A stretch of DNA of 64,000 bases, taken from assembly GCF_963678635.1 (NCBI RefSeq), contig NC_087063.1:7348386-7412385 (forward strand), in the 5' to 3' direction. Numbering within the stretch: the first letter of the stretch is position 1; each line of letters begins with the position of its first letter. A model generated the notes under the pieces. That model worked only from the letters and a program-made list of their open reading frames with translations, was not told the origin of the DNA and made no database searches. The position numbers and the translations under genes were made by a program. The stretch is from Symsagittifera roscoffensis. Its lineage: Eukaryota; Xenacoelomorpha; Acoela; Convolutidae. Positions 45,159-57,779 of this stretch are shown here, piece by piece.

Positions 45159-45326
45159 ATGATCATCCCTCAGGAGTACAACCAATCTATAGAAAGGCCA
45201 CTCTTGCAACTCGTTCATGGCACAAAATTCAATGACAAACTTTATAATTTAAATCGAAACACCAACCAAGACTTTCAAGTCCTCTCAGAAAAGCTCAAGA
45301 TCATAACGGCACTTGAGCTTATTTAG
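45159..45326 (+). CDS. 55-codon ORF in duplicated unit (copy 1)
   Basis: From ATG 45,159 the frame reads MIIPQEYNQSIERPLLQLV to the TAG at 45,324. The phase is open back to about 45,039, giving about 95 codons without stop, so it could be a terminal exon. Composition is balanced and the frame is preserved in copy 2 (47,075-47,242), but the copies are too alike for this to show selection. Not recognised. Confidence 0.28.
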   Translation: MIIPQEYNQSIERPLLQLVHGTKFNDKLYNLNRNTNQDFQVLSEKLKIITALELI

Positions 45327-46357
45327 CCAGTACCCAGCACAAGAAATGTAATGAGCATTCTAGTTAAGCTTCTAATGGAATCTTTATAAAATTCTGATGT
45401 TTTTCCCAATAGATTTTTCCCGTATCCGACTCAACGTAAATATTATTTTAGAAGCTAACTAATTTAAAATATTGTCCCATCGTTTTATATCGATAAAAAT
45501 CGTTACTCTTCTTTTAGAAATCCTCAGTAGCTTTTGAACATGAGAAAACCAAACAAAAATCAGAAACAAATTCTAATTCACCAAATCAATCAAATGTCTG
45601 CTAATAGGTTGCCGTTATTTCAAAAACGTTAAGTTAAATTATAGCCAAACAATGAATTGTCAATTTAAATGCATGCTGTAAAAGTGACACAAAATGCAAA
45701 AAAAAACTAAAAGACGAATAAAATTAAGATAGCGCTTATCTTTTTATATCACAAAATGTATAATTCACCCCAACTTGCCCCTTGAACTCGCCAATTTTCA
45801 CACTAACTGTATAAGACTCTTGATAACGTCGCATGACAATTGAACTAAACAAATGAATTTCCAATTTCACAAACTATTTGATAACAGCATTAAACAGCTT
45901 TCACAGATTTCAAAAACTGTTTTAACCCGGTTGAAAAAAAGACTTAGGCTTTAAAAACAAACGCTGCTTGCTAGCACCAACGAACTATCAAAATGTACAG
46001 GAAAATTCCACTTAACTAAGTATCTTTTTTTTCAAATCAACTTATTATTAAAACCACATGAAGTTTTAGAAAACCTCACATAGTCAACACTAATGAAACA
46101 GAATCTGTTTTTGGAAAATTACACAACTCCAAAAAACTGCTGACGAAGCACTTGACTCAAAGAAAAAAAAATTTGTAAACAAGAAAAGACCTCACTCAAA
46201 GAAATACCTAATCCATCAGTAAGGACGTCCTGAGTATTCTCTATTGCCGGCCTTACGAATCGTGCTCCACCACGCTTAGAAGACATCACGCAATTTTTTC
46301 TAAGAGTGGCTCTAAGGTGAGCAACTTTTGAAAATGAAAGCCGGAAATTCGTCCAAT

Positions 46358-46530
46358 GTTCACCTTCGTTTTGCCGCTCGTGTATTATGCTCTCTGAAAT
46401 CTTTTACATGTGTAATTCTGCACTTTGGTAATTCAGTTTTAGTTGTCCAAAACTGAATTACTAATGAGCAGACAAAATTTGTAAGAGTATTCACAGAGCA
46501 TAATACACGAGCGGCAAAACGAAGATGAAC
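46358..46530. repeat. 173-bp fold-back element, copy 1
   Basis: Arms of 36 bases at 46,358-46,393 and 46,495-46,530 are complementary with one mismatch (core TTTTGCCGCTCGTGTATTAT). A second nested hairpin, GTAATTCAGTTTTAG against CCAAAACTGAATTAC, sits in the loop. It could be a MITE or the precursor of a structured RNA. The minus-strand ORF across it is a by-product of the palindrome. Confidence 0.9.
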
Positions 46531-47074
46531 ACTCGCGCGAATTGATTTGCTGCATGAAAGCACTTGAATGACTTCAAAGGATCATTGCTCGATCAGCCCG
46601 CGTAGATTTAATATCTTGTCTAAACAAAACTTGAGTTTTTTTGTGAATTATTTTGCTCTTTGAAACATTTTGAGTTGACTTAAAGTCTTATATATTAAAA
46701 AACTAGATCATGTACTCGATCATGCAATAATGATTCCTAGCTTGCGAATAGATATAGCCGCTTGTATCAATAATTTTTAACTGACTTTTAGTTTCTTCAC
46801 TCCCAAAGAATGAGATATGAATTGTACGCAAGAATTTATGTGAAGACCAAACTAAACCACACTCACATTTGTTATCCTTTCATTCATAGTTTACACTCAC
46901 GAAACCCACAATATCGCTATGTGGTTAAAAATTAAACATCACTTTGTTTTTTGAATATCACTTGCTGCATCAAAGGCACAAACCTGCACAACACAATTTG
47001 AACTAAGTTCCCGTTCAACAAATGTATATATTTGTCCCCATACGAACAATTTGCTCACAGAAAAGTCTTGCCCC

Positions 47075-47242
47075 ATGATCATCCCTCAGGAGTACAACCA
47101 ATCTATAGAAAGGCCACTCTTGCAACTCGTTCATGGCACAAAATTCAATGACAAACTTTATAATTTAAATCGAAACACCAACCAAGACTTTCAAGTCCTC
47201 TCAGAAAAGCTCAAGATCATAACGGCACTTGAGCTTATTTAG
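47075..47242 (+). CDS. 55-codon ORF in duplicated unit (copy 2)
   Basis: Identical in protein sequence to the frame at 45,159-45,326; see that entry. Confidence 0.28.
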   Translation: MIIPQEYNQSIERPLLQLVHGTKFNDKLYNLNRNTNQDFQVLSEKLKIITALELI

Positions 47243-48275
47243 CCAGTACCCAGCACAAGAAATGTAATGAGCATTCTAGTTAAGCTTCTAATGGAATCTT
47301 TATAAAATTCTGATGTTTTTCCCAATAGATTTTTCCCGTATCCGACTCAACGTAAATATTATTTTAGAAGCTAACTAATTTAAAATATTGTCCCATCGTT
47401 TTATATCGATAAAAATCGTTACTCTTCTTTTAGAAATCCTCAGTAGCTTTTGAACATGAGAAAACCAAACAAAAATCAGAAACAAATTCTAATTCACCAA
47501 ATCAATCAAATGTCTGCTAATAGGTTGCCGTTATTTCAAAAACGTTAAGTTAAATTATAGCCAAACAATGAATTGTCAATTTAAATGCATGCTGTAAAAG
47601 TGACACAAAATGCAAAAAAAAAACTAAAAGACGAATAAAATTAAGATAGCGCTTATCTTTTTATATCACAAAATGTATAATTCACCCCAACTTGCCCCTT
47701 GAACTCGCCAATTTTCACACTAACTGTATAAGACTCTTGATAACGTCGCATGACAATTGAACTAAACAAATGAATTTCCAATTTCACAAACTATTTGATA
47801 ACAGCATTAAACAGCTTTCACAGATTTCAAAAACTGTTTTAACCCGGTTGAAAAAAAGACTTAGGCTTTAAAAACAAACGCTGCTTGCTAGCACCAACGA
47901 ACTATCAAAATGTACAGGAAAATTCCACTTAACTAAGTATCTTTTTTTTTCAAATCAACTTATTATTAAAACCACATGAAGTTTTAGAAAACCTCACATA
48001 GTCAACACTAATGAAACAGAATCTGTTTTTGGAAAATTACACAACTCCAAAAAACTGCTGACGAAGCACTTGACTCAAAGAAAAAAAAGTTTGTAAACAA
48101 GAAAAGACCTCACTCAAAGAAATACCTAATCCATCAGTAAGGACGTCCTGAGTATTCTCTATTGCCGGCCTTACGAATCGTGCTCCACCACGCTTAGAAG
48201 ACATCACGCAATTTTTTCTAAGAGTGGCTCTAAGGTGAGCAACTTTTGAAAATGAAAGCCGGAAATTCGTCCAAT

Positions 48276-48448
48276 GTTCACCTTCGTTTTGCCGCTCGTG
48301 TATTATGCTCTCTGAAATCTTTTACATGTGTAATTCTGCACTTTGGTAATTCAGTTTTAGTTGTCCAAAACTGAATTACTAATGAGCAGACAAAATTTGT
48401 AAGAGTATTCACAGAGCATAATACACGAGCGGCAAAACGAAGATGAAC
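48276..48448. repeat. 173-bp fold-back element, copy 2
   Basis: Duplicate of 46,358-46,530 inside the second tandem unit. Confidence 0.9.
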
Positions 48449-48939
48449 ACTCGCGCGAATTGATTTGCTGCATGAAAGCACTTGAATGACTTCAAAGGAT
48501 CATTGCTCGATCAGCCCGCGTATATTTAATATCTTGTCTAAACAAAACTTGAGTTTTTTTGTGAATTATTTTGCTCTTTGAAACATTTTGAGTTGACTTA
48601 AAGTCTTATAATTTGATCAACTTGCTTTAGAATAACTACTTTTTGCAAAAGCGTTCGGTCTAGAACACATCTTGAAATCTGTCAAATTTTCATAGCTTTA
48701 ATAGCTTGCCTAAGTAAAACGTGAGCTTTTTGCAAATCAATTTCCTCTGTGAATTAACCAGAAGTGTTTCAAACTTTTGTCGCTTTATAGGCTTCCCTAA
48801 AACACACAACCCCTTAGTACATGTATTAAAAACTTAGATATGTTTTTGTTTTTCATCAAAAAATTTTTTTCAAAGCCGTTCCATTTTTACATGTATTTTG
48901 GAGATGAAATACTTTTTGGACTGTTTTTCCTTCTTAAAA

Positions 48940-49205
48940 AGCCTTTTTGTTCCTACATTCGAAAAAAGCGGCGTAGTAATTGTGCTCGGGGTGGTTTTTT
49001 TCTCCAGACAAATTTCGACTTTTGACTAGCAATTTTTGACGGAATTGTTTACATATCATTCGAAACGTATTGTTATCCTGAGCTCATTTTAAGAAAATTA
49101 TCTCAACTGTAATCATCTTTTGTATGCTGATTAGAGTTTAATATTTCCAATATATTCAATTTGGGACAATTAACGCGCAATATATTTCAAGCTATTACTT
49201 CCTCA
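48940..49205 (-). repeat. Dispersed repeat Y, copy 4 (inverted)
   Basis: It reads as the complement of 34,220-34,640 (GGTGGTTTTTTTCTCCAGAC, AAATTTCGACTTTT, GGGACAATTAACGCGC, GGAGAATTAATCC). It runs up to the assembly gap. Confidence 0.7.
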
Positions 49206-49256
49206 GCGGAGAATTAATCCGTAGATTTTTTATGAGGCAAGCCCTTTGCTCTAATT

Positions 49257-49456
49257 NNNNNNNNNNNNNNNNNNNNNNNNNNNNNNNNNNNNNNNNNNNN
49301 NNNNNNNNNNNNNNNNNNNNNNNNNNNNNNNNNNNNNNNNNNNNNNNNNNNNNNNNNNNNNNNNNNNNNNNNNNNNNNNNNNNNNNNNNNNNNNNNNNNN
49401 NNNNNNNNNNNNNNNNNNNNNNNNNNNNNNNNNNNNNNNNNNNNNNNNNNNNNNNN
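49257..49456. other. Assembly gap, 200 N
   Basis: Exactly 200 N, probably a fixed-size scaffold gap. Frames that cross it are meaningless. From 49,457 to about 50,030 I see no feature. Confidence 0.98.
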
Positions 49457-50032
49457 AATATATACCATGGTATGAAACTGGTAAAAATGGTACCTTCGAG
49501 GTTTTTTGTAGAAGTCTTTGGCTCGCTCGCAAACAATTTTGATCGCGTTATCATCTTGGCAATTATCAAAATTGAAATAATTGAATTTTGTAGAATGAAG
49601 ACCTAATTAAAATTTTTGGTTTCAATGGGAACAAGGCTGAACAATTTTGCAGAAAGTTTGACTTTTTTGTTTAATTTTTCTCAAAAAGCTTCAAAACACA
49701 GAAAGGTTTGATCTAAAGTCAGTTATATCGTTTTAATAGGGGTTCTAACTACTAAAAGCAAATTTAATCCTTCTGAAACAGCGATAAAACCTACTGAAAC
49801 TTCAACAAAGTTGTTCTGAAAAAAACGAAAGTAAGGGAAAAAATTTAAATTATATTTTAAGTTTAAAGGAAAATTCTATAATAAGTTTATCGCAACTTTT
49901 TAGTAAACTATCAAGAAATTTAAAAACACTGCATTCTGTATGACTTTACTGTATTGCGTCGAGTCCAAAATTTTCAATGGGGTTTTAAGAATTCTATTGT
50001 CTTGGTTTTGGTTGAAAATAACAATTTTTTTT

Positions 50033-51855
50033 TTCATTCTTTGCTCGGATAGGGCAACCATTTGATACACGGTTCGGAGTCCTCTGTTGGTATATTTAAA
50101 GTCCTATGCTTTATCAATTATTCTCGTGTACAGTGACAGCGTTCCATATCCAGAATGTTCTAGAACCCCTTTAGTTAATCCTTTGCAGCTAAGTTTGAAC
50201 TTATCTGACTTGTTGTCATAAAAGCATTTAATCATGCTGCAAAAGCAGAACATTTCTCCGCAACTAAGTTCCTACTTAAAACTTCTAGGCTCCCCTTTAT
50301 TATGCTTGTTATGGGTTTTGCAGCACGTTCACATGGAGGAATTAGGCTCATTAGCTACATTGACAGAAACTCTGCAGTCAAATTTTCTCAGTTACTTTAA
50401 GGCGACTTTCTTGTCTTCTTGGTTTTCCTCTGCAAGGGCAGTGTTAAGCAAACATGTGTCCATCTCCAAATCTTCTCACTTTATAATTCCAATAATTCTC
50501 ACAGGTTTTGTCATTGGATTTATTGTAGATCTCCAACATTCTCACCTTTGCATACTGCAATATGAAAGTTATTACAATTATGGATTCTCTGTGCTCAATG
50601 GTTGATTTTAACAACTGCATTACTTAAAAGACTTTTTCAACCATTTTCAAATTTTTGATCAATGGTTGTTTGATGGTTTTCTGAGACTTTTTTTATTGTT
50701 GAGATCTTTCGCGGGATTGTATACCTGGATCAATCCATGATCTGATATCTATAAGTAAAGTTATCCAAATTTTCTTTGTTTCTGCTCCAATTCCTGATAA
50801 AAGATTGCCCTCTCTACTAGCATCAGCCACTAAATGAACAAAAAATCAAAAAACACTTTCGGCGTAAATTTTGTACAATTTTTTGAAAACTGGTACACTA
50901 AAAGCAAAGTTCTGTAAAAAAAGTTAAAGTGAGAAGTTATGACCGGAACTTTTTCTTGTTTGAAGCTGAAAAATTAACATTCTCTGCAATTGTTTTGAAA
51001 TTTTGTTGTTGATTGCATAGGTTTTAGTTTATTCTTTGGTATCGTTTTTCCTTCATTAGTATTTCTGCAAAAGGAGAAAATTTTCATATTATGATTTCGG
51101 TTCATCTAGAACAATTCAGTTGCATTGATCATAACCAAAAAGATATAAATTTTCCTGCTGAAAAGAAATCTCTAAAAGAGTTCTCTTGTAGGAAAAATGG
51201 GTTCCGAGATGAATTTTGATCTTCTTCCCAGTTTTTAATCTTACTTCCCACTCACAATCACACCATTCTTTTGTCTCACTTCTCTTGAATTCCCATGTTT
51301 CTTGACTCTTGAAAGGTGGCTGAAATAGTAAAAATTTTCCTCAATCACAGGGAAGAATCTGGTGAAAATCCAAATACTATCCATAACATGATGAGATCTT
51401 TTAATCATTGACTACAATTAGCGAGCTAACAAATGAACCTCCAGCAATTGAACCATGACCAGTTTCGCGCTTCATTGAGAATTTGCAAATTTTTGATAAC
51501 TAAGCTGCTCGACAGCTCTGTGATTTGTGATTACCTGGAATTTTGTGTCACGTGCTTTGTATTTTAGTTTTTTTCCAATTAGGATTGCACACTGTTTTTT
51601 TTAAAAAAAACTCCCCGCAGGTTTGAAAAGCGAAATTAGTGTTGCACTTGAGCAAAAAAAAATTACAAATTTTTTAGCGCATGAGGTTAAATTTGGAAAT
51701 TATTTTTTGCTCTTTGAAATATCAAAAAAACTTATAACTGTTTCATCTTCCAAAATTTGTCATAACGTTCTTACATGTCGAAAAACCATTTTTTTTGCTC
51801 ATCTTGGGTTGTTCCTAGTTCTGTTATTTGAAGTGTTTTTTTTCCTTGTTTGTTT
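50033..51855. repeat. 1.8-kb tandem triplication, unit 1
   Basis: Starts near CATTCTTTGCTCGGATAGGG, which recurs at 51,866 and 53,661. Units are collinear with roughly 90 percent identity by eye. Each carries the same ordered short ORFs on both strands, none preserved in all three. Confidence 0.92.
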
Positions 51856-53650
51856 TTCATTCTTTGCTCGGATAGGGCAACCATTTGATACACGGTTCGG
51901 AGTCCTCTGTTTGTATATTTAAAGTCTTATGCTTTATCAATTATTCTCGTGTACTGTGACATGGTTCTATATCCGGATTGTTCTAGAACCCCTTTAATTA
52001 ATCCTTTGCAGCTAAGTTTGAACTTATCTGACTTGTTGTCATAAAAGCAGTTAATTATGCTGCAAAAGCAGAACATTTCTCCGCAACTAAGTTCCTCTTT
52101 AAAACCTCTAGGCTCCCCTTTATTATGCTTGTTATGGGTTTTGCAGCACGTTCACATGGAGGAATTAGGCTAATTATCTACATTGACAGAGTCTCTGCAG
52201 TCAATTTTTCTCAGTTACTCTAAAGCGACTTTCTTGTCTTCGTGGTTTTCCTCTGCAAGGGCAGTGTTAAGCAAACATGTGTCCATCTGCAAACCTTCTC
52301 ACTTATAATTATCACAGAATTTGTCATAGGATTTATAGTAGATCTCCAACATTCTCAGCTTTGCATACTGCAATATGAAAGTTATACAATTATGGATTCT
52401 CTGTGCTCAATTGTTCATTTTAACAACTGCATTTCTTAAAAGACTTTTTCAACCTTTTTCAAATTTTTGATCAATAGTTATTTGATGGTTTTCTGAGATT
52501 TTTTTTATTGTTGAGATCTTTCGAAGGATTGTATACCTCGATCAATCCATGATCTGATACCTATAAGTAAAGTAATCCAAATTTTCTTTGTTTCTGCTCC
52601 AATTCCTGATAAAAGATTGCCCTCTCTACTAGCATCAGCCACTAAAAGAACAAAAAATCAAAAAAAAACTTTCGGGGTAATTTTTGACTAGTTTTTTGAA
52701 ACCTGGTACACTTCAATCAATTTTCTGTAAAAAAAGTTAAAGAGAGAAGTTATGACCGAAACTTTTTCTTGTTTGAAGCTGAAAAATTAACATTCTCTCC
52801 AATTGTTTTGAAATTTTGTTGTTGGTTGCATAGGTTTTAGTTTATTCTTTGGTATCTTTTTTCCTACATTAGTATTTCTGCAAAAGGAGAAAATTTTCAG
52901 ATTTTGATTTCGGTTCATCTAGAACAACTCAGTTGCATTGATCATAACCAAAAAGATATGACTTTTCCTGCTAAAAAGAAATCCCTAGAAAGAGTTCCCT
53001 TGTAGGAAAAATGGCTTCCGAGATGAATTTTGATCTTCTTCCCAGTTTTGAATCCTACTCACCACTCACAATCACACCATTCTTTTGTCTCACTTCTCTT
53101 GAATTCCCATGTTTCTTGACTCTTGAAAGGTGGCTGAAATAGTAAAATTTTCTTCAATCACTGGGAAGAATCTGCTGAAAATCCAAATACTATCCATAAC
53201 ATGATGAGATCTTTTAATCATTGACTACAGTTAGCGAATTACCAAATGAATTTCCAGCAATTGAACCATGACCAGTTTCGCGCTTCATTGAGAACTTGCA
53301 AATTTTTCATAACTAAGCTGGTCGACAGCTCTGTGATTTGTAACTACCTGGAATGCTGTCACGTGCTTTGTATTTTAGTTTTTCTTCCAATTAGTTTGCA
53401 CACTTTAAAAAAAAAAACTCTCTGCAGGTTTGAAAAGCGAAATTAGTGTTGCACTTAAGCAAAAAAATTTTCAAAATTTTAGCGCTTCTGGTTAAAAATT
53501 GGAAATTATTTTTGATATATCAAATCAACGTATAACTGTTTCATCTTCCAAAATTGGTCATAACGTTCTTACATGTCGAAAAACCATTTCTTTGCTTATC
53601 TTTGGTTGTTCCTAGTTCTGTTATTTGAAGTATTTTTTTTTGCTTGTTTT
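51856..53650. repeat. 1.8-kb tandem triplication, unit 2
   Basis: Middle unit, slightly shorter than unit 1 and more like unit 3 in many shared substitutions. Confidence 0.92.
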
Positions 53651-55435
53651 TTCATTCTTTGCTCGGATAGGGCAACCATTTGATACACGGTTCGGAGTCC
53701 TCTGTTTGTATATTTAAAGTCTTATGCTTTATCAATTATTCTCGTGTACTGTGACATGGTTCTATATCCGGATTGTTCTAGAACCCCTTTAATTAACCCT
53801 TTGCAGCTAAGTTTGAACTTATCTGACTTGTTGTCATAAAAGCAATTAATTATGCTGCAAGAGCAGAACTTTTCTCGGCAACTAAGTTCCTCTTTAAAAC
53901 CCCTAGACTCCCTTTTATTATGCTTGTTTTGGGTTTTACAAGTTCATTATCTAAATTGACAGAGTCTCTGCAGTCAAATTTTTTCAGTTGTTTTAAAGCG
54001 ATTTTCTTGTCTTCGTGGTTTTCCTCTGCAAGGGCAGTGTTAAGCAAACATGTGTCCATCTCCAAATCTTCTCACTTTTAATTATCACAGAACTTGTCAT
54101 AGGATTTATAGTAGATCTCCAAATTTCTCAGCTTTGCATACTGCAATATGAAAGTTATTACAATTATGGATTCTCTGTGCTCAATGGTTGATTTTAACAA
54201 CTGCATTTAATAAAAGACTTTTTCAACCATTTTCAAAGTTTTGATCAATGGTTATTTGATAGTTTTCTGAGTTTTTTTATTGTTGAGATCTTTCGCAGGA
54301 TTTTATACCTGGATCCATCCATGATCTGATACCTATAAGTAAAGTAATCCAAATTTTCTTTGTTTCTGCTCCAATTCCTGATAAAAGATTGCCCTCTCTA
54401 CTACCATCAGCCACAAAAAGAACAAAAAATCAAAAAAAACTTTCGGGGTAAATTTTGAACAGTTTTTTGAAACCTGGTACACTACAAGCAAAGTTCTGTG
54501 AAAAAAAGTTAAAGAGAGATGTTATGACCGAAACTTTTTCTTGTTTGAAGCTGAAAAATTAACATTCTCTGCAATTGTTTTGAAATTTTGTTGTTAGTTG
54601 CATAGGTTTTAGTTTATTCTTTGGTATCGTTTTTCCTACATTAGTATTTCTGCAAAAGGAGAAAATTTTCAAATTTTGATTTCGGTTCATCTAGAACAAC
54701 TCAGTTGCATTGATCATAACCAAAAAGATATGATTTTTCCTGCTAAAAAGAAATCCCTAGAAAGAGTTCCCTTGTAGGAAAAATGGGTTCCGAGATGAAT
54801 TTTGATCTTCTTCCCAGTTTTGAATCTTACTCCCCACTCACAATCACACCTTTCTTTTGTCTCACTTCTCTTGAATTCCCATGTTTCATGACTCTTGAAA
54901 GGTGGCTGAAATAGTAAAAATTTTCCTCAATCACTGGGAAGAATCTGCTGAAAATCCAAATACTATCCATAACATGATGAGATCTTTTAATCATTGACTA
55001 CAGTTAGCGAATTACCAAATGAATTTCCAGCAATTGAACCATGACCAGTTTCGCGCTTCATTGAGAACTTGCAAATTTTTCATAACTAAGCTGGTCGACA
55101 GCTCTGTGATTTGTAACTACCTGGAAGGTTGTCACGTGCTTTGTATTTTAGTTTTTTTTCCAAGTAGGTTTGCACACTTTTTTCTTAAAAAAAATCCCCG
55201 CAGGTTTGAAAAGCGAAATTAGTGTTGCACTTAAGCAAAAAAATTTTCAAAATTTTTAGCGCATGTGGTAAAAAATGGAAATTATTTTTTGCTCTTTGAA
55301 ATATCAAAAAACGTATAACTGTTTCATCTTCCAAAATTTGTCATAACGTTCTTACATGGCGAAAAACCATTTTTTTGCTGATCTTGGGTTGTTCCTAGTT
55401 CAGTTATTTGAAGAACTTTTTTGCTTGTTATCCTA
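53651..55435. repeat. 1.8-kb tandem triplication, unit 3
   Basis: Last unit. Homology ends around GTTATTTGAAG at 55,410-55,435. A 60-base deletion near 53,940 removes part of the region present in units 1 and 2. Confidence 0.92.
53850..54145 (-). pseudogene. Minus-strand exon-like relic in triplicated unit
   Basis: On the minus strand, after TTTCATATTGCAG (about 54,145), a frame YAKLRNLEIYYKSYDKF is followed by a 71-codon frame starting MEMDTCLLNTALAEENHEDK (54,065-53,850). The same words occur in units 1 and 2 but with stops and shifts. The lysine/glutamate-rich composition and the acceptor suggest an ancestral exon that was triplicated and has decayed. No family is recognised. Confidence 0.3.
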
Positions 55436-57070
55436 AACCAAATTTTTTTCTGCATTTATGTTAAAAAACAACAGAAAAAGAACATATTAAGATTCGGAAT
55501 CCGATTTACACGCGTTAATATTGAGATAATCCAATCAAAATTTCAACAAAGATGAAATTTCGGTTTTTAAAGATGAAATTTCAAGATGAAATTTAAAGAC
55601 GAAATTTCGGTTTCTTACAACTTCGACGAAAAATATGAATGAAATTTTGCATATATTTTTTTAAAAAATGTGGTCGTGCAATTTTTTGTACACTATTTTC
55701 ACAAATTTTCTGAAACTTCAAAACAATTTTGCATCCTGCAAAGTATTAGATGGTTTTGTAGACTCGTTAAAAATTTAAAGTCAAACTTTGCATACTTGTT
55801 GGAAAATCTATAACAAAAAATGTATCATGTAAAAAAATACTACTAATTGTGTTTGTCCTCAAAATTACAAAAAAAAAATATCTTTGAAAGATTTTAAGTT
55901 GAGATATAGTTGAAAATGACAGGATTTTTACAGACGAAAGTTCATTTACAAATAGAAAATTTTATGCCCTCATTTTTTACAGGTGCAAAACCATCAAAAA
56001 AACAATCAATCAAATGCAACATTTCGAATTGATTTTTTTCAAAAATGATTTCTTGATCACTTGCCGAGAATGCTGATACGAAAGTCTGGGTACATGCAAA
56101 AACGGGGTAGAGTTAAGATGATGTCTTCTTTTTGTCGTAGTAGGAGTTTCTTAGCTCCCCGGGTAAATTTGTTTAATATACTTTGTGTTAAAGTCTCTAG
56201 CTTTGAACCGTGTCAAATTTAAAAAATTTATTCAAGTGGTCCTTTCTAAAGTAATTTATCTTTTGACGACTTTATTCTTCAAAGAATTAAAAATTTACAC
56301 GCAAAAGTTTTACACAAAAAGTCGCATGCTGTAAGAAACATTGCTGATAAACAAAATTATCGAAAGTAACCTTACTGCAAGTTTTCTAGCGATAACTTGT
56401 GACATCTTTTGAAACAAAATGAGTTTTGATTTATACTCATACGACTTTTTTTTAGTTTCGGTTTTTCTTAAAGAAATTTTTTTGATCAAGTGAATGTTAG
56501 CCAAAAGTTAAAAATTTTGATCCACAAAACTTGTTTTCAAAGTGAGTTTTTTGTTTGAGTGATTTTCCCTAAACAGACTTTTACTGAGTCGGAGAACTGA
56601 AGTGTGGACAACATATTTGCTCGAAAAAAAATGGGCAAAAACTAACAATCTATGATCGTCAATAAGGAGATCTCTCGGAATGTTTCCTTTTCTTGTAGAG
56701 TAACTCGATGAAATTTGATTGATTGTTGATAAATAATTGCCAAGCAAATGGTTAATGATAATCAAAAATCTATGAAAACAAAATGCTTGATTTCCGATTA
56801 AGTTTCAAAGGAAACTTCTGGAACTTTCTTTTTCATCTTAGAAGTCAATATGTGAATGCGATGTTGTCATGGTTAGGTTAAAAACACTTTTTTATTGCAT
56901 GAAGCCATTAACTTTCAATGCAGAATATCTTTAATTACATTCAGTTTAATATGCATCAATATTTACAGGTTTTGTCAAATAGTTCGTCCCGAAATGGCAG
57001 TTTTAATTGTTTATAAAGGCCTTTTGAATTTTTTTCATATCTCTAGATAATTCCAGTCATTAACCAAAAA
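55436..57070. other. No supportable gene
   Basis: AT-rich sequence with only short frames. GATGAAATTT is locally repeated at 55,550-55,600. Confidence 0.5.
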
Positions 57071-57076
57071 GAAAAA

Positions 57077-57602
57077 ATGAATCGAGAAGATTGTGACCAA
57101 ACATTCATCCATCAGAATCGAAAGAGATGGAAAAGAAATATAAATTTCCAAAGTGTCAATTCTATAAGAAGAACAAAGAGGACCATCATGTTGCCAAGAG
57201 GTGCGTATACCTTCAAGTTTCATAATAAAAGTTTGTTGTTGTTAGACGCCACTTCTTTTCATTTTCATGACTAAGTCCGAAGGCTTCTCTAGTTTTTCTG
57301 CTCGATGCATTTTGCGCCTCATCTTTCAAATAGCAGTTTTTCAACCGTCAGCTATAGTCATGTTCATTCATACGCAATTGTTTCACCAACAAAAAAAATT
57401 TCAAAATTGCATTTAGACTGTTTTTCCCTCGACAACTAAATTTTTTTTCAAGTTCGAATTGTTCGCAAAAAATCTGATTGTTGATAGATGTTGATTCAAA
57501 CATAGAGCAATACTTCCATTTTTTGGATTTTTTTCAGCTAATTGGCATTGGTCCGAGACCTTGTTTTTCAACTGGAACGTGTTATGCTGGAAAGAAAACT
57601 AA
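57077..57602 (+). CDS. Candidate two-exon gene, 62 residues
   Basis: Exon 1 (57,077-57,200) starts MNREDCDQTFIHQNRKRWK and is strongly basic. It ends AAGAG|GTGCGT in phase 1. Exon 2 (57,538-57,602) follows GGATTTTTTTCAG and enters in the matching phase, encoding ANWHWSETLFFNWN and a few more residues to TAA. The intron is 337 bases. The matched phase and good signals support a real splice. The tryptophan-rich end is unusual and the protein matches nothing I know. A chance arrangement cannot be excluded. Confidence 0.33.
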
Positions 57603-57779
57603 AATTTTTTTTTAATAGAAAATGAGAACATCGTGAAAAACAAAGCGATATCACTCTTAGTCTCACTTCAAACCCAAATCTAAAGGAAAACTTTTATTCT
57701 AAAAACAGGAAAAAGTTAGCCTCTTATAGTAAAAAAAATAAAACATTACTTTCTCACTCACGGTAACTATCAAGATCGT

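Larger units (their letters stand above)
44781..46690. repeat. 1.9-kb tandem duplication, unit 1
   Basis: Near-identical to 46,697-48,610 (offset 1916-1918), starting AAAAAACTAGATCATGTACT and ending GAGTTGACTTAAAGTCTTA. The only differences noticed are run-length changes in A and T runs and a few substitutions. Confidence 0.95.
46697..48610. repeat. 1.9-kb tandem duplication, unit 2
   Basis: Second unit of the near-identical tandem pair. Only TATATT separates the units. Beyond 48,610 the sequence is new. Confidence 0.95.

Noticed and set aside
46360-46563. 67-codon minus-strand ORF (and its copy at 48,278)
   Set aside because: The frame spans a near-perfect palindrome and its two ends are the same sequence in opposite orientation.
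49195-49606. ORFs across 49,257-49,456
   Set aside because: They are read through the 200-N assembly gap.
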